Source of the DNA: Dryococelus australis
Lineage: Eukaryota > Arthropoda > Insecta > Phasmatodea > Phasmatidae
Assembly (NCBI GenBank): GCA_029891345.1
Contig: CM057002.1
Location: 59,510,777-59,574,776, forward strand
Reading direction: 5' to 3'
DNA length: 64,000 nucleotides
The notes under the pieces were generated by a model. It was not told where the DNA came from. It made no database searches and worked only from the letters and a program-made list of their open reading frames with translations. Positions 31,065 through 44,099 of the stretch are shown in pieces (positions within the stretch are counted from its first letter, which is position 1; every line of letters begins with the position of its first letter). The translations under genes were made by a program, and so were the position numbers.

Positions 31065-31985
31065 TGTATATGTATCATCATCAGCCAGTTCAATCATGAA
31101 ATGATGTGACCTCTTGGAGTTAGGAATTCAGGTAGAACTTCGATAGTCTTCTCCAGGTAGAACGGTCTTGGGCGATTCTGTGCCAGTTAACTCCGGCAAC
31201 CCTGCGTATGTCCTTGTCCCAACGGTCTGGTGGTATTCCTCATGGTCTCGGATGATTTCTTTGACTCCATTCCAACACGGTTTTTGTCCATCTTTAATCC
31301 GGGTAACGTGGCCGGCCCATTGCCACGTCAAGGTGGCTGTCTTCTCCAAGATGACTTTGACTTTAGTAACTGATCTGATGTAAGTTGCGTTTTTCTTGTC
31401 TTTTCTAGTAAAACCCAGCATTGAACTTTCCATAGCTCTTTGGGCTGTTCTAAGTTTTCCTTTTGTAAATTCATCGAGTGTCAAGGTCTCACAGTCGTAA
31501 GTCAACACTCGAAGAATGTACTGGTCATAAACTGTTTTCTTTAGATTTATGGGCATATTTGATTTGAGAACAATAGAATGTTTTCCAAATGCTTGCCATC
31601 CCAGCTTGATGCGACAGAAAATTTCTGGTCTTACATCTCCTTCCATATTTACAAGCTGGCCTAGATAAATATACTCATTGACGTTTTCTAAAGATATATT
31701 ATTTATTTTGATATTCCCCGTTGTGACTCATTTATTGGACATGGCTTTTGTTTTTGAAAGATTTATGCTCAGGCCAACAGCTTTACACTCAGAGGCAAGA
31801 TCAGAAATTAAGGTTTGGAGTTCCTCAATGTCGTTGGTCAAAAGTGCAATGTCATCTGCGAATCTCAAGCTATTAAAAATCTTCTGCCATTGATTATAAT
31901 TCCTTTTTATGCCCATTCTAATTTTGACATCTCCATCTCCAACACAGCTGAAAATAACTTCGGAGAGATGGGATCACCTTGCTCT
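31065..31985 (-). pseudogene. RTE-type LINE reverse transcriptase, 3' part, broken
   Basis: Minus strand: QGDPISPKLFSAVLEMEMSK at the left edge, then LRFADDIALLTND (the FADD active site), SINLSKTKAM and EYIYLGQLVNMEGD. A VYDQYILRVLTYDCETLTL segment and a TATLTWQWAGHVTRIKDGQK segment follow. The order is that of non-LTR retrotransposon RT plus its C-terminal region, most like RTE-clade elements. The fragment ends in TGATGATGATACATAT, consistent with the short tandem 3' tails of that clade. A stop after the KTKAMSNK stretch and frameshifts near 31900 break it. The upstream endonuclease and early RT are absent. Confidence 0.85.
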
Positions 31986-32048
31986 GTGTATGTGTGTGTG
32001 TATGTGTGTGTGTATATATATATATAATTCGTATATATATATTATACA
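31981..32048 (+). repeat. (TG)n/(TA)n microsatellite at LINE end
   Basis: TGTGTATG repeats followed by TATATA repeats lie immediately next to the truncated 5' edge of the LINE fragment. Confidence 0.9.
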
Positions 32049-32055
32049 TCAGTGG

Positions 32056-33877
32056 TGTAGCGCAAGATTGTGGCTTGAGACCGCGCAATTGCGCAGGGTC
32101 CATTTCTAAATCAAATAAATGCGGTGCAATATTTTCTGCCTAGAAAAAAATTGTTAACATTTAACGTTAAAAATTTTACTGTTTATACATGTTTAGATAT
32201 TTTTATGGCCGCTATAAGTAATTATTATACGGCTGGAAGTGAAACTGACAGAAGATAAGGAGAAGTGAAACTGACAGAAGATGCCTAGCAGCTTGCCTGC
32301 AAGAGGACTTGCACTGTTAAAATTGTCCATATATTCACGGAAATTTTAACGAAAATGCACAGTAAATATATGGAAACTCAGTCCGTAATGGCGAAAAACG
32401 GAGTTAAGTGCGTAAATACAAAATACGGAAAATCTTCGTACTTTGTATAACTTATGTATTCTGTGTTATTAATAAGACAGTTTAAGGAGCGAGTAACCCC
32501 ACCCTAAATCTGAATGAGGGAGAATTTCACTGATCAAATTAGTTAACAGCGCCTGACTCTTTACACAATCGCTTCAGTCATTTTAACTGATGAAATAATG
32601 AAAAGAATGCCATTTTTCGTTCTCTTTTTGTTTCTGTGACATCTAGCACTGATACATCAACCATTTCATTCTCTGTTTTTCAGTGATTTATTTTTTGACT
32701 AATACATTTGTTGAACAAGGTGTATCAAATGAAATAAAAACACAGTACATATATATATACATATAATATTTTATAATGTAAATTCCGTCTTTTATCATAC
32801 CGTCAAAATACGCCAGAAGGGCGTATTCGTGTTTATTAGTGTTGCACGTGTTAATAAAAATATAACTAAATTTGATTTTTAATGTATTCGAGCAGATATT
32901 ATTTACAACATAAAAGTATCCACCTCCACTATTATAATTGTTATTCTCAGTTAGCGCAATATTCAATATATATCTCTATTCTAATTAAAGTCCTTATCAA
33001 TGTCTCTTTAATAATTACAATAAATACTCTCTCATTATTTACACATATTCAACCTGTCTGTTGCCATCACTCCAAATGTATTGCACTCACGCATCCTGTT
33101 CAACAGTCCTGCCAACCAGTCTGACTCTTCACTCTACAGATGCTCGCAGTCGTCAGACTTCACTCCAGCTGCCCATTCTCGCCGCCATTCGTCGATTCGC
33201 CGTCATCGCACTCCTGGCTCTAGACTGTCGGCTCGGAGGCTCGACGGAGCGTTAAGTGGTCTGGCTGGCGCGATCTAGAATGTTGCCGCCTACCCCGAGT
33301 CTCACAAGAGAGGCTAAAGAAATTACCAGAACATTCTTCCAAAGATAACGCAGAAATTCAATCCGCTGAAGGTCAGGCGCGCACGAGTCGCGATAGGCTT
33401 ATCGCGGCGGCACGCGACGCCATTGCCTTTGTAAATTGCCGCCTGCTTCTCACATTACTCTAGGGATTTGGCACACGCGGTAGCGGGGACAGAGAAAGGG
33501 AAGCGACGCGGACCAGCAACATGTAATAATGCCATTTTATCAAATAACCTGAACATTCAGTCTTTCATTTCATTTCCATGTCATTCAGTTTCGTTTTCAC
33601 GTAATCATAATAGCACTAGGTTTGAAGATTTGAACTGCATTAAATGTGGCGAAGTTAATGCATTCGTACATACTGTTTGTTTCAACAGGCCTTATGTTAC
33701 TAGATAAATCGAAGACGAAAATAAAGCGCATACAATTTAAAGCTATCTGGATATGTTCAATAATGAAATATACCCCCCTCCCCCAGTCTAACAAACTCAA
33801 CGTTGGCTTGGTAACTCAACTGGTGAGGTAACGGAATAACGTGTAATTTTTTTAAATTGCGTTAAATTGCACAATAT
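32056..33877. other. No gene recognised; GC-rich patch at 33.1-33.5 kb
   Basis: 32056-33040 is AT-rich. 33080-33480 is GC- and CpG-richer and has overlapping short frames. No protein family, splice-linked exon pair or RNA gene can be supported. Confidence 0.45.
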
Positions 33878-33940
33878 AAATAGTGAGTGAGTGAAGAGAT
33901 TTTGACGGCTCTTAACATCGAGGTATTGAGAGCCTAAATA
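33878..33940 (-). mobile_element. SINE 3' fragment
   Basis: GTGAGTGAGTGAAGAGATTT followed by GGCTCTTAACATCGAGGT matches the 3' part of the minus-oriented SINE at 62312-62375. Only the tail is present. Confidence 0.75.
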
Positions 33941-36621
33941 TAATTAGTGATTGATATGAAATATGTTTAGTTCTCGTAATTATTAGCTAAATTCATTAAA
34001 AATAATATTTAATTCACCGCACGTGGTTAGCTGTCACTTATTCAATCAGTTAAATTGTTACCCTGAAACAACCCGTGGTTTTCAACCGATTTTAAGTGGA
34101 CCCATTTTCACTGATTCTGGTAGTTGAATTCCACTGCGAATCAGTGGTTTCCCACTGATTCGAATTTATAGCGCATCTGAAAATATATACATGTGTTTTA
34201 TTTTATTTGTACGTTGAAATCTTCTACACTTTTTAATAACGGCAAGAATTCGCCAGTGGCATTGGAATTGTTCCGGGGGGGGGGGGGGGGGTGTACATCT
34301 TGAGAACTGAGTCAAAGAAACTAAAGACCATATATGGTTTAAAAGTGGCAGGCAAAGGTAAATGGTACTCGGGGGATGTCATTCTGTAAAAACTTTTAAT
34401 TCACATGACCAGAAAGAATTTTTTCTCATCCAAGTATTGTCATGAATAACATGAATGAAGCATTTTCTCTGGAAAAAGTTTCACAGCAGATCTTTAAAAA
34501 TAAATTTTTTTGACGATATTTAGCAGAATTATTCGAGTGCAATATGTATATTTTCAAAATCATTCAAATAAAACGTGCACAATTTTTTTTTAGATTAACT
34601 AAATTTAACAAACATGCAAATACATACTGGCTGTAATAAATGTGTAATATACTATTACATAGTATTATTAGGTCTAACTGATAAGATATTATCATCCTAT
34701 TTATTTGCTACTCTGAAAGGTCTACTAAATACTATGACTCTGAGTACTTTAGCTGATTAATTAATCTGTGAATACTACAGAATACTTAGAGATTTTTTTA
34801 GAGAATATAATAAAAATTACACGAATTACAACTTTATATTTAGCATCAGTTGATAATTTACTTTTAATTTAGCTCTTTAGAACATATTTCTATTCATAGT
34901 ATTTTTTGTGAATACTTTAAAATATGTTACTTGCTGATTCTACATTGTGAATATTTACTAGTGTAAGTAAAGATGTATATCTCCATTTTGCCATGAATAT
35001 GCATAAAATAGTAGTATAAATGTCATAGATGCGATTGTGTCATTGTATGAAGGGAGTAAGCTAGGTCTGATATTCTCTCTTGAAGCATATGTAAATAATT
35101 ATTAACATTTCACCGATATGCATAAGCTACTGCGAAATTATATGGCTATAACTTTCGCATTAATTTAGTCCGAAATGCTCAATAATATCAAGACCTCAAC
35201 TAATTATAACAAATTAATGTTTCATAAAACAAAAGTTTGTTAAAGTATTTTCATGAAACATAATTGAATTTAAAAACACTGGTAGTTATAAATAATAGCG
35301 CATACTCACATAAAATGCGTTCTTAAATTTTTGTGCCACAAAGTTTTTAAACAAATCCACAGATAATTTACTTTCGGCATACCACAAATATTACCTTTAA
35401 AAATGTGCACTCAATTTTATACATACTTGCATAACATCTTATATAAATGTGACTCATAATATATTTGTGTTAGTAAGAGGAAAGTTGGTTCTAATATTAA
35501 TTGCGTACAAGCTTATCCACAAAATAAGGTACTGATAACTTTACTCTCTGGCTAGTACTTCAAACAGTAGCAAGTCTTAACACCTGGTTTTACAGTGGCT
35601 AACTAGCATCTATTGCATATTTATGGACAGCAATTTATTAACACGTCATACATGGATAAATTTAAAATTTAAGTCAAAATGTCGTAATTTCTCTTTCATG
35701 TTATTTTACTTTTCTTTTAATTAGAGGAATTGAAAAGTTGCAGTTCACTTAACTATATTTATTATCACCTTGCATGGTTATACTATACAAATTTTAAGAC
35801 TGTGACGAGGAAGATCTACTATCAAATACTGACTAGCTGTGATATAGCTACTAAATACTGTTTCTGTTCTTCTATAGAGACTCAAATCCATCCAAATATA
35901 CTCAGACACGATCTCGACCCACTCAGACTCTAAGAGAACCTACGTGAAACTTTTCTATGAAATAGATAGAATGTTTTCATGTGTAGAATTATAACTTTTC
36001 GATATTAATAACTACAACAAAATTGTAAGGCAAAATCAATAGTTTTCATGCGCTGATAAAATAGCTTGTACATTGCTTTAATTCGTAAGTATACGTCACT
36101 CACTGTTTTGATATTGAAAATGTTTGCAAGATCAATTAGCTAATTATTAACTCAGTTAAGCTCCATTGATACTATTAGAATAAGCTTAAATTACATAAAA
36201 ACACATTTGACTAAGGGCGTGCCCACTTTCTATTTGATATAGCTCAGCGCAAATAAGAAAAATGCAAAAAAATATATATATATATATATACATATGAAAT
36301 ACTTTTGCATGTTTTTTTTCCCCACAAAATTTGTTTTAATAACAACATCTTTTGTAATCTAGATTGTAAAAAAGTTAAAGTAATGAAATTTATTACGGCT
36401 GAGCTGAATCCATTGAGTGGTCAAAAATAAGGAAACACAGAGCTCAAAACTGGTGTTGTTGTTAGTGATACGTTTCTTCTGAGTTCAAATGTCGGCCACA
36501 TACATTGTTGTTAAACACTTATGTATCAAGTATATTAACTGTAACTTCCGATTAAATAAATAAATATCACGTGAATATTACACGGATTTAATAAGGCAAG
36601 TGTAAATGTTAAATTAGTTTA
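33941..36621. other. Long AT-rich stretch without recognisable features
   Basis: It contains a G run of 14 bases at 34277-34290 and a TA microsatellite at 36272-36291. Otherwise I see no conserved frame, TIR or RNA gene. The 67-codon frame at 35730 is unremarkable. Confidence 0.5.
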
Positions 36622-37040
36622 TAGGCTGTTCACGATAAAATAAGCACTTTTGAAAGCCCTGCTAAAAATCTACTTGTATGCACGTTGTGTATCCTTCCGC
36701 CTTATGTAAGACTAACATTGTCATTGGCCTCATCCCGTTATTCATGCGTCGGCCAAGTGAAACTGGAATTATTGGAAAAGTAAATATCTAACAAATCTGC
36801 TTATTTTTACACTCCGATGCATTAAAAAATAAACAGAAAGCGAAAGAAATAATTTAAGTTATCAGAAATGGTCACCTACACTTTATTCTACGTCAAAATA
36901 CGGAACTACTTACCATCTATCGTTACCAACTTCACTGGGCGCACGTCACTCAGGGCGCCCGTTGAAATATATGCAGGTATCGGCAGTGACTATTTTCTAA
37001 GGTTGATTCCAAAAGTGCTCACTTTATTGTGAACAGCCTT
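36622..37040 (+). mobile_element. MITE-A copy, full length
   Basis: This 419-bp copy runs from TAGGCTGTTCACGATAAAAT to TGTGAACAGCCTT, with TA at 36620-36621 and 37041-37042. Confidence 0.93.
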
Positions 37041-38446
37041 TAATAATGTTTTCATCAAAATCGAATAGGTGCTAATCGAGAGCGACGATATTCTGTTTTT
37101 CTTGCATGTACTACTATCTAACTATTCACAGACAAAGGAAGTTTCTGTATCAGTCTTACGTTATCATTGGAATGTAGAGCAAAAACCGTTATTTCTAAAC
37201 TCAGACTTTCACTCAGTACATTTATACCGTCAGCTAAAACCATAGTTTCTGTAATCTGGGTTTCGGGAAGTAGAGTTTGGGTGCGGCATAAACGGCGCGA
37301 AAGAGAAGTTTCGCCGTACCTCGAAACCGAGGTTTGAAAATATGGCGTGAAATGCACTTTTGGATCTTCTGAAGAGCAAAATAAGACGTTTAATTGATTA
37401 CAAATCATATATCTAAATGCGGAGTGTTTGTGTAAGTTACTTCTGGTATAAGTACGAAAATAACTACCTCACAATAAATATGTGGTATATTTATGATTTT
37501 TATGCAGAATTTTTTTTTTTTCGTATCAGCATAACAGAAAGAAATGATGTTATTGTTTATTAATTTGATACCAGTGATTTACGGCATAAACAAACACACA
37601 AAATACAAGCTTTCAAAACTGGGTTTCGTGTTACAGTATAAATACTTCACTAAAGCATTATGCTGGAAAATATGGTTTCCGAAACTCAAAGGTTTGGCTG
37701 ACGAGTGACGTTATATACGTCCCGACAGGCTGATTAAGAACGGTTAATATATCCGTGAGTGGACTATAAATATACCAAACACGAATAGCTATCCGCTAAC
37801 CGTGACTACTTCGAACCCATTTATTCAAACGTCCTTGTCACGAAACTTCGAGAAAAAGTCTGTATTAAAAGAGGCGTGGAGAGACGAAGACAGTCTACTA
37901 CTTTAGTAAGCGGGATTTTCCTATGTTAAGAGAAGGCCAGTTAAAAGTTTAGAAAAATTCTCTAAGACAACATGATACAAAATTTTGTTGGGATGAAGAT
38001 TGCTACGTGTGCACGATTTGTTATAATTTATTGAAGTGATAAAGTTGCGTGAGAGTAATATAGTTTTGGGTGGGGGGGGGGATAATAAAGGGGAGGGGGG
38101 TACAATGAACCCCTGTAGCCCCCTCGTTCCCCGCGTGCTAGGACCCCAGAGTAACAATAATTTAACTTGTTTTTGCGGCAATAACAGCACCGAAGCACGC
38201 ACTATTACAGTGGGTTACCGGCCTGTTTACACGTTGCTGATACAAAGCCTTTCTTGTCATTAATGTTATCAGAAGACTAATACACTAGTCGCAGACAACG
38301 GATAGCCACAAAGGTACCGCCACACGCATTCCTCGTATCAAGGCGCAAGGAATGGTGGAGATGCGTTCATCGTTCTCTTCCTGTACGCCGGCGTTCTAAG
38401 CATCTCAACAGTGCAAACAGGTATTGAATTTTGATGGCGGTGAACC
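37041..38446. other. No gene recognised; G-run at 38.07 kb
   Basis: Frames at 37118-37408 and 37921-38202 (minus) lack family signatures. A GGGTGGGGGGGGG run lies at ~38068-38081. Confidence 0.45.
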
Positions 38447-38543
38447 GTATACATTGTGTTTATTGGTCACATTGCAATGTTTATATTGAAAAGCCGCAGG
38501 AAGATGGAAATTGGATGAAAGTGCTCTTTTACCGTGAATGGCA
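38447..38543 (+). mobile_element. MITE-B fragment (right end)
   Basis: TGTGTTTATTGGTCACATTG followed by AAGTGCTCTTTTACCGTGAA matches the right part of the ~237-bp family (46225-46350). The left half is absent. It is followed by the palindrome AACTTATATATATATATAAGTT at 38551-38572. Confidence 0.65.
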
Positions 38544-38577
38544 TATATATAACTTATATATATATATAAGTTATACA

Positions 38578-39284
38578 TACAGGTTGTTGTTGCATAATTG
38601 CATGTCAATACTTCGGGGGAAACATTATTCACATCTGGAGGATGAAAAAATGTAATATGAACATAGGCCCGAAAATGCTTCGTTTCTTCACTACAGCCCG
38701 TAATACATAACGTAGAGTGTATGGCGCGCTGGCTGGATCATGTTACTGTGGAATGCCATCGCAGCGTTAGTTTGCATGATACACGACACCTCGCACCACG
38801 ACACTACACCTAGAACGGTAGGAACTGCACAGGAATTAGTTACACATGTGTGAAAGCTTATCATCGGCGCTAGGGGGAATGTTCAAAACGCCTCCATCGG
38901 CATAAACACATGCACCAACCCGCCATCGCATAGACACCCGGATAGGTTGACGAATCCCTGGATAATTCCTGATTGTTTCGCAACCCCCCACAATACATAA
39001 CGGAGGTTGCCCACATCGTCCACTGGGGTTGCTTGCACACGTGCCTTCAAATGTCCCCACAAATAAAAGTCTAGTGGACTCAAATAAGGGCTCCTCGGGG
39101 GATGGTATAGGGCTGCCAATTACAACTGAGATGGCGTTCCACAGTAACATGATCCAGCACGCGTTATGTTTTACGGAATATAGTGACGAAACGAAGCATT
39201 TGCGGACCTATGTTCATATAACATTTTTTCATCCTCCAGATGTGAGGAATGTGACCCCCAAGTATTGACATGCAATATCCTGTA
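38578..39284 (-). mobile_element. mariner-like deletion derivative with long (~165-185 bp) TIRs
   Basis: Positions 38578-38765 pair with 39119-39284. Pairs include ATGTCAATACTT, CACATCTGGAGGATGAAAAA, ATGCTTCGTTTC and GGATCATGTTACTGTGGAA. Ends read ACAGG...CCTGT beside TA/AT. It is a 0.7-kb element with only the 3' part of the transposase inside. Confidence 0.8.
38840..39118 (-). pseudogene. mariner/IS630-type transposase C-terminal fragment
   Basis: Minus strand: PPRSPYLSPLDFYLWGHLKA, where the usual SPDLxPLDFxLWG motif contains the last catalytic Asp (the PLD one is kept; SPD has become SPY). A TPVDDVGNLR stretch and a TIRNYPGI stretch in another frame follow, so a frameshift is present. 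Only about 90 codons of a ~340-codon gene remain. It cannot cut DNA. Confidence 0.78.
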
Positions 39285-39802
39285 TAGCACATGCGCATAC
39301 GCATAAAACCTGCCTGGGTATCTCTCTTAGATGCTTGAATCTATTTTTAGAGTTCGGTCAGTAAGCAAACGTTGAAGGTATAACACTAAAATTTTGAGGA
39401 TCGTTGTTGTAACTATTTTAATGTTCCTTCATAGCCAAATTCCCCGATGACTGTAGGCAGTTTACTGGGCTACGTTACAGTGAGCCCTTTTGAAATAAAC
39501 CCCGGAAATAAAATAGTTTCTCGTGAACTGCATATATCCTACCGTAAACACTGGCATGCAGGAGGTCAGTTAAGTTGGAAGATAATTGATAAAACTACAC
39601 TCTAAGAAATTTTGCGCATATATACAACACACACCATTGTATAGATACTAATAGTTAGAAAGATCGGCTGGTGAAGTTTTTTTCCCATACGTCCATGTAC
39701 GTAGCGTTCCTACATTTGCTCATAAAACAGTTAGATACCCTTGGGGAGTTACCAATTATATATTGCAACGGTGCTGAACATTCCTATATTTGCAGCCGGT
39801 TA

Positions 39803-40235
39803 AAGACTGTTCACGATAAAGTGAGCACTTTTGAAATGAACCTTAGAAAAATGTCACTGTCCCTGCCGCTGCATATATTTTAACGGGCGCACTGTGACAT
39901 GTGCCCAGTAAAGTTGGTAACGAAGGAATGGAATTTAGTTCCGTATCTTAACGTCGAATGAAAAGTGTTTGGTAACTATTTGTGATAACTTAAAAAATAT
40001 TTCTTTCGCTTTCTGTTTTTTTTTTTTTTTAATGCGTCGAAGTGTAAAAATTATCAAATTGTTAAAAGTATTTACTTTTCCAATAATTTCACACTTTTAC
40101 TTGACCGACGCATGAATAAAGTGATGAGGCCCATGGCAAAATTATCTTCACATAAGACGGAAGCTTACACAACGTGCATACAAGTAGATCTTAAGCTGGG
40201 CTTCCAAAAGTGCTCATTTTACAGTTAACAGCCTA
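39803..40235 (-). mobile_element. MITE-A copy, full length
   Basis: This 433-bp copy reads AAGACTGTTCACGATAAAGT to AGTTAACAGCCTA with TA at 39801-39802 and 40236-40237. It carries an internal T tract at 40016-40030. Confidence 0.92.
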
Positions 40236-40948
40236 TATATGGTAGTATTTGCATACTATGTATAAGTTAAAACGTTCCATTGCAGTATAGGAAGTTTAAT
40301 ATGACACTTTTTACAGCGCAGTTTTTGACATAGTATTGAGAGCGCAATGCTAAATATCACGCCTGTACTTAGAGAACATAGTCCCGCCAAACAAACTGCA
40401 TTTTTCGGAAGTGTTATACGTCATTTGCTCGAATCTTACATACATATAATGTTATAGACATTTCTCTCAAAACAAATACAACAATAATAAAACTGTGAGA
40501 AAGGCTCGTTACTGAGACACTGCAGCACTACCGCAGTAGATGAGCGCGAGTAAAGTGTAAACCGTTCGTCGGAAGTGGAGCAAAAAGAACCCAGCGGAAT
40601 GACAGTTCCTCAACGTACGCGCCCACATGTTCCTCATTTATTCGTCCCAAGACGGATTAGCGTTGCGCCTCACTTATAACATCGGAAGAGCGTGTAACTA
40701 CCATATGTATACATAAAAGGATAACGGCAGTGATTTAAAAAAAAATGTATCTCAGGATTTGGTTCTTTTAATAATGTTAACATTATCATCGTTGTGGATT
40801 TGTGTTGATAAAATAATATATGAAAAACGGAATTACATTATGTCCTTTTTACTGGATTTAAAACTTATCAATGTGTCATTATCATCGTCCATTATTACTA
40901 CGAATCACACACAGCTCCTGAACATCGCAACGCGGTAACAATCTGATA
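40236..40948. other. No gene recognised
   Basis: AT-rich spacer between a MITE-A and a MITE-B copy. Confidence 0.5.
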
Positions 40949-41186
40949 TAAGCTGTTCACGATAAAGTGAGTACATTTGAGGCCCTGGTTACTTTTTTTC
41001 ATCCAGCCATTTTTTTTTTATCCTTTAATCATCTTTTCAAATAAATATTGCCACGTAAGTAATCAACACAGTGTGTATATTCCACTGCACTCGGAAGTTG
41101 TCTAAGGCTAAAATAAAGTACATTTATTGACTATTATTCCAAATGAGAGGGCTATTTAAAGTGCTCACTTTACAGTGAATAGCGTA
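40949..41186 (-). mobile_element. MITE-B copy, full length (238 bp)
   Basis: Termini TAAGCTGTTCACGATAAAGT and TTTACAGTGAATAGCGTA are flanked by TA on both sides. The interior is the inverse of 46115-46350 (CATTTGGAATAAT, GGAATACA and TTTAGCC blocks). It shares only the TIR with MITE-A, so both families probably use one transposase. Confidence 0.88.
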
Positions 41187-41954
41187 TACCAGAGTGCCCA
41201 GTTTACTATTTACTACAACCCGAAAGTGTGGAACGCGCTATACAATACAAATAAACTTTCAAAGTATGTGGTCTAGTGGGATGAAAAAAAAAAGGGGGGG
41301 GGGGAAGGGGACGAAATCAGAGAATTCACCCTCTCATTTTTTTTTTCTCCTAGGCTCATGTGTAAGAAAAAATATTTCCTTGCCATGTAAACTGATATAC
41401 TCGTTTGACGAGCAATAATGCATGATTATTAATGTGACGAATCGATTACACGTACAAATTATATTAACGAAGCTTGATGACTACTTCAGGCCGAAAACAC
41501 ACGAGGTCACAGAAGACTAAAATTACTGACTGTCGAAACCCAGGTTTCCGGTGCAGCACAAAACTTCGTGCCGCCCTTGGTGTACCTAATTTCACACTGC
41601 AGTAATTTTTGTATCCTACAAGACGGTGCATATCAACGCCACCAGATACCAGCCACTTTGCTGGAAGACGAGAATCTCCAACAAAAGTCTCGAGTTCGAT
41701 AAAAAAAAAAAGTTTATTTATTTCACTACATAGTGATTGTTCCAATGGATCAACTTCTTGTTCAAACGTTCGTCGCTTTTAGTCCCTTCTCGCACCCACT
41801 CAGGCATCTATTTTCGACGACTATTTTTTTTTTTTGTTTCCTGCTAAGCTTTTCCCATAATCGTGTACGCTTTGTTACACCCAGGCCGACTTGTTAGAGG
41901 GATTATCTTGTTGTTGATATTAACACCGGCACCATACACCCTCGCAGCCGCGCC

Positions 41955-41988
<34 letters not shown>

Positions 41989-42299
41989 AACACACCAACA
42001 CCGCGAGCGCACGCACCAGCGCGCAGACAACGACTCCAGAGATTTACGATTCTGTCTGGCAAACACTATGCTCCGTCTCGCCTCCTCCTACTCCTCCGCC
42101 TCTCCCTGAGGTTATCCAACGTCTTGCCCCGCCCCGTGCTCGATGGTCCACGCAGCATCATGAATTCGACCCGCCGCGGGACAGGCGCGCGACTCGACGG
42201 CCTGTCTCTCACGTCTGCAGGCGAGAAGACATGCCGCGATGCTGATGGTCCACTGCGAGCCTGCACGTCGTAAACACACTCAAGTCTTTATATAGTCCA
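41187..42299. other. No gene recognised; (CA)n microsatellite and GC-rich patch
   Basis: An A run then G run lies at 41285-41310. A (CA)n tract at 41956-41983 is followed by ~300 bp of GC-rich sequence with overlapping frames (41863-42273). Reading through a dinucleotide repeat explains the Thr-His string in the longest frame. I do not call a gene. Confidence 0.5.
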
Positions 42300-42480
42300 T
42301 TTACGGTTTCTTCAAACATTTCTGAAGCCCAACTGAAGTCCTACTTCAAGGACATTCCTTCGTTTGATATTCAAACTAATTTTAACTAAACCTATAGGTC
42401 ATTCACGGTAAAGTGAATGCATTAACCCCTAATAAATATTTCTATTGTAACTTAAGACACTAACTTTTAAGAGTGGTGAA

Positions 42481-42516
<36 letters not shown>

Positions 42517-42904
42517 TGTTTATTAGTCATATTGCAATGTTTATATTTTGCTATGCACTAGAGCCTAGGACGCGGCAAAGTAGATTTGAAACACCATCCA
42601 ACAAAAACCCAATCACCCAGGTGAAAACAACCCTCGTTAAGGCAAAGTGAATAAAACATGGAAGAACATTTAAGTAGGAAAAATTCTACATACTAGGAGC
42701 TGAAATGCAATACACATGAATTCTGATACTGTGTTTTGATTTTATTAATTTCTTTTTCTTTTCAGGCATATTTTTTATGTACAAGGTAGATTTTTGTTGG
42801 CGCCAATCTTTTTCACAAATGTGAATTTTACAATTTCCGATTTAAGTAATTAACATTTACAATTCTGGCTTTATAGTCTTAACAGTTGCAATTTCTCTCT
42901 TTTA

Positions 42905-43205
42905 TATTGAATGTTACAATGTATTTTCAGGCCATCTACAATTTCACCTAAAGCCATAGAAAATGCAAGAATATTACGTTGCATATCATAGTTTATACTG
43001 AAGGTTACAGATTATTTTCCGGCCATATTCTGGCTACCAAAGGCCGTTGAATTGCAAAATTATTATTTTACATATTATAATATTTAATTCTACAGGTTGC
43101 AATGTATTTTCAGGCCATCTACAATTTTACCTACGTCCATAGAAAATGCAAGAATATTATCTGGCATATCCCGGCCATATTCTAGTTACAAAAGGCCATT
43201 GAATT
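42905..43205 (+). repeat. Direct duplication inside the 2.0-kb element
   Basis: ATGTATTTTCAGGCCATCTA with CCATAGAAAATGCAAGAATA occurs at 42918 and again at 43104. CCGGCCATATTCT occurs at 43019 and 43169. Two imperfect units ~150-187 bp apart. Confidence 0.8.
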
Positions 43206-43751
43206 TTATTTTCCCAAATTTAATCAATTTCGTCGGGAAAAGTCCAGAAAAGACACATACAAATTTTAACTGGGGAGATTGCAAAATTCCAATATTCTGT
43301 CCTGAACTGTAGCATTCACTTTTAAGGAATATTTTCCAGAATTCAGGGAAAACTCTAAACCACTGCCTTGGTTTATCTCGTGTACAAAACTTATGGGCAT
43401 TTCCCCCAGATTGTACATAATTTTGCTATTTATTGATTCATATTTAATTAAAAATTTGGCATCTCATAAAAAAATCTTTTACAAAGATTTAACATTTATA
43501 TTCAGATTTGCTGAGGATAAAGCAAGTATTTTATTGAGATTTAAATAGGTTGTTTTTGGGCATCATGGCCACCTACATTCTGCCTATTAGGACATCAAAG
43601 TATGTCTCGCCATAAGGGCCGGGATGATAACTAGTGGCATACTTATCTTGGCATTCCGAAGCTTTCTCGAGGCTGCTGTCTGACCTCGAGACGACTCCGC
43701 TCCCAGTATATGTAGCGGAATTGTTTAATTCTCCCTAGAGGGTATTAATTA

Positions 43752-44099
43752 ATGACCAGCCAATGGCTGCATTTATTACCTAAAAAGGAAATGTTCAAGG
43801 GGCGATGGGTAAACAGCCAATCGCCAACAAACACGTCACAATTACTAGAAAGAAGTAGCGCCATCAGTTACCAATTTAGCAAAGAAATGAACACCGTATT
43901 GGTACTCCTGCGCCACCTCCAAGGGGATGTCGCAGGAGTAGGAGGTCATGCGCAGTGGCCGAAAATCGCAGCGCCATCTAGACAGCGTAAAACCTGGCGC
44001 CACGTCAAAAAAAGTTCAGTAACAAAACAGGCTCCAAGCGTCGAAGCTATGTCCGATGTCCTAGTGAACTTCCATGTCGGTAATCGAAGTTTGTCATAA
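43752..44099 (+). other. Open 115-codon frame within the 2.0-kb element, probably non-coding
   Basis: The frame starts MTSQWLHLLPKKEMF and is basic and Ser-rich. It has no DDE, zinc-finger or other domain signature. The GC-richer surroundings make a chance frame of this length possible. It is listed because it is the only open frame of note in the element. Confidence 0.2.

Noticed and set aside
41863-42273. 136-codon plus-strand ORF with Thr-His repeats
   Set aside because: It reads through a (CA)n microsatellite and a GC-rich patch. No domain is visible.
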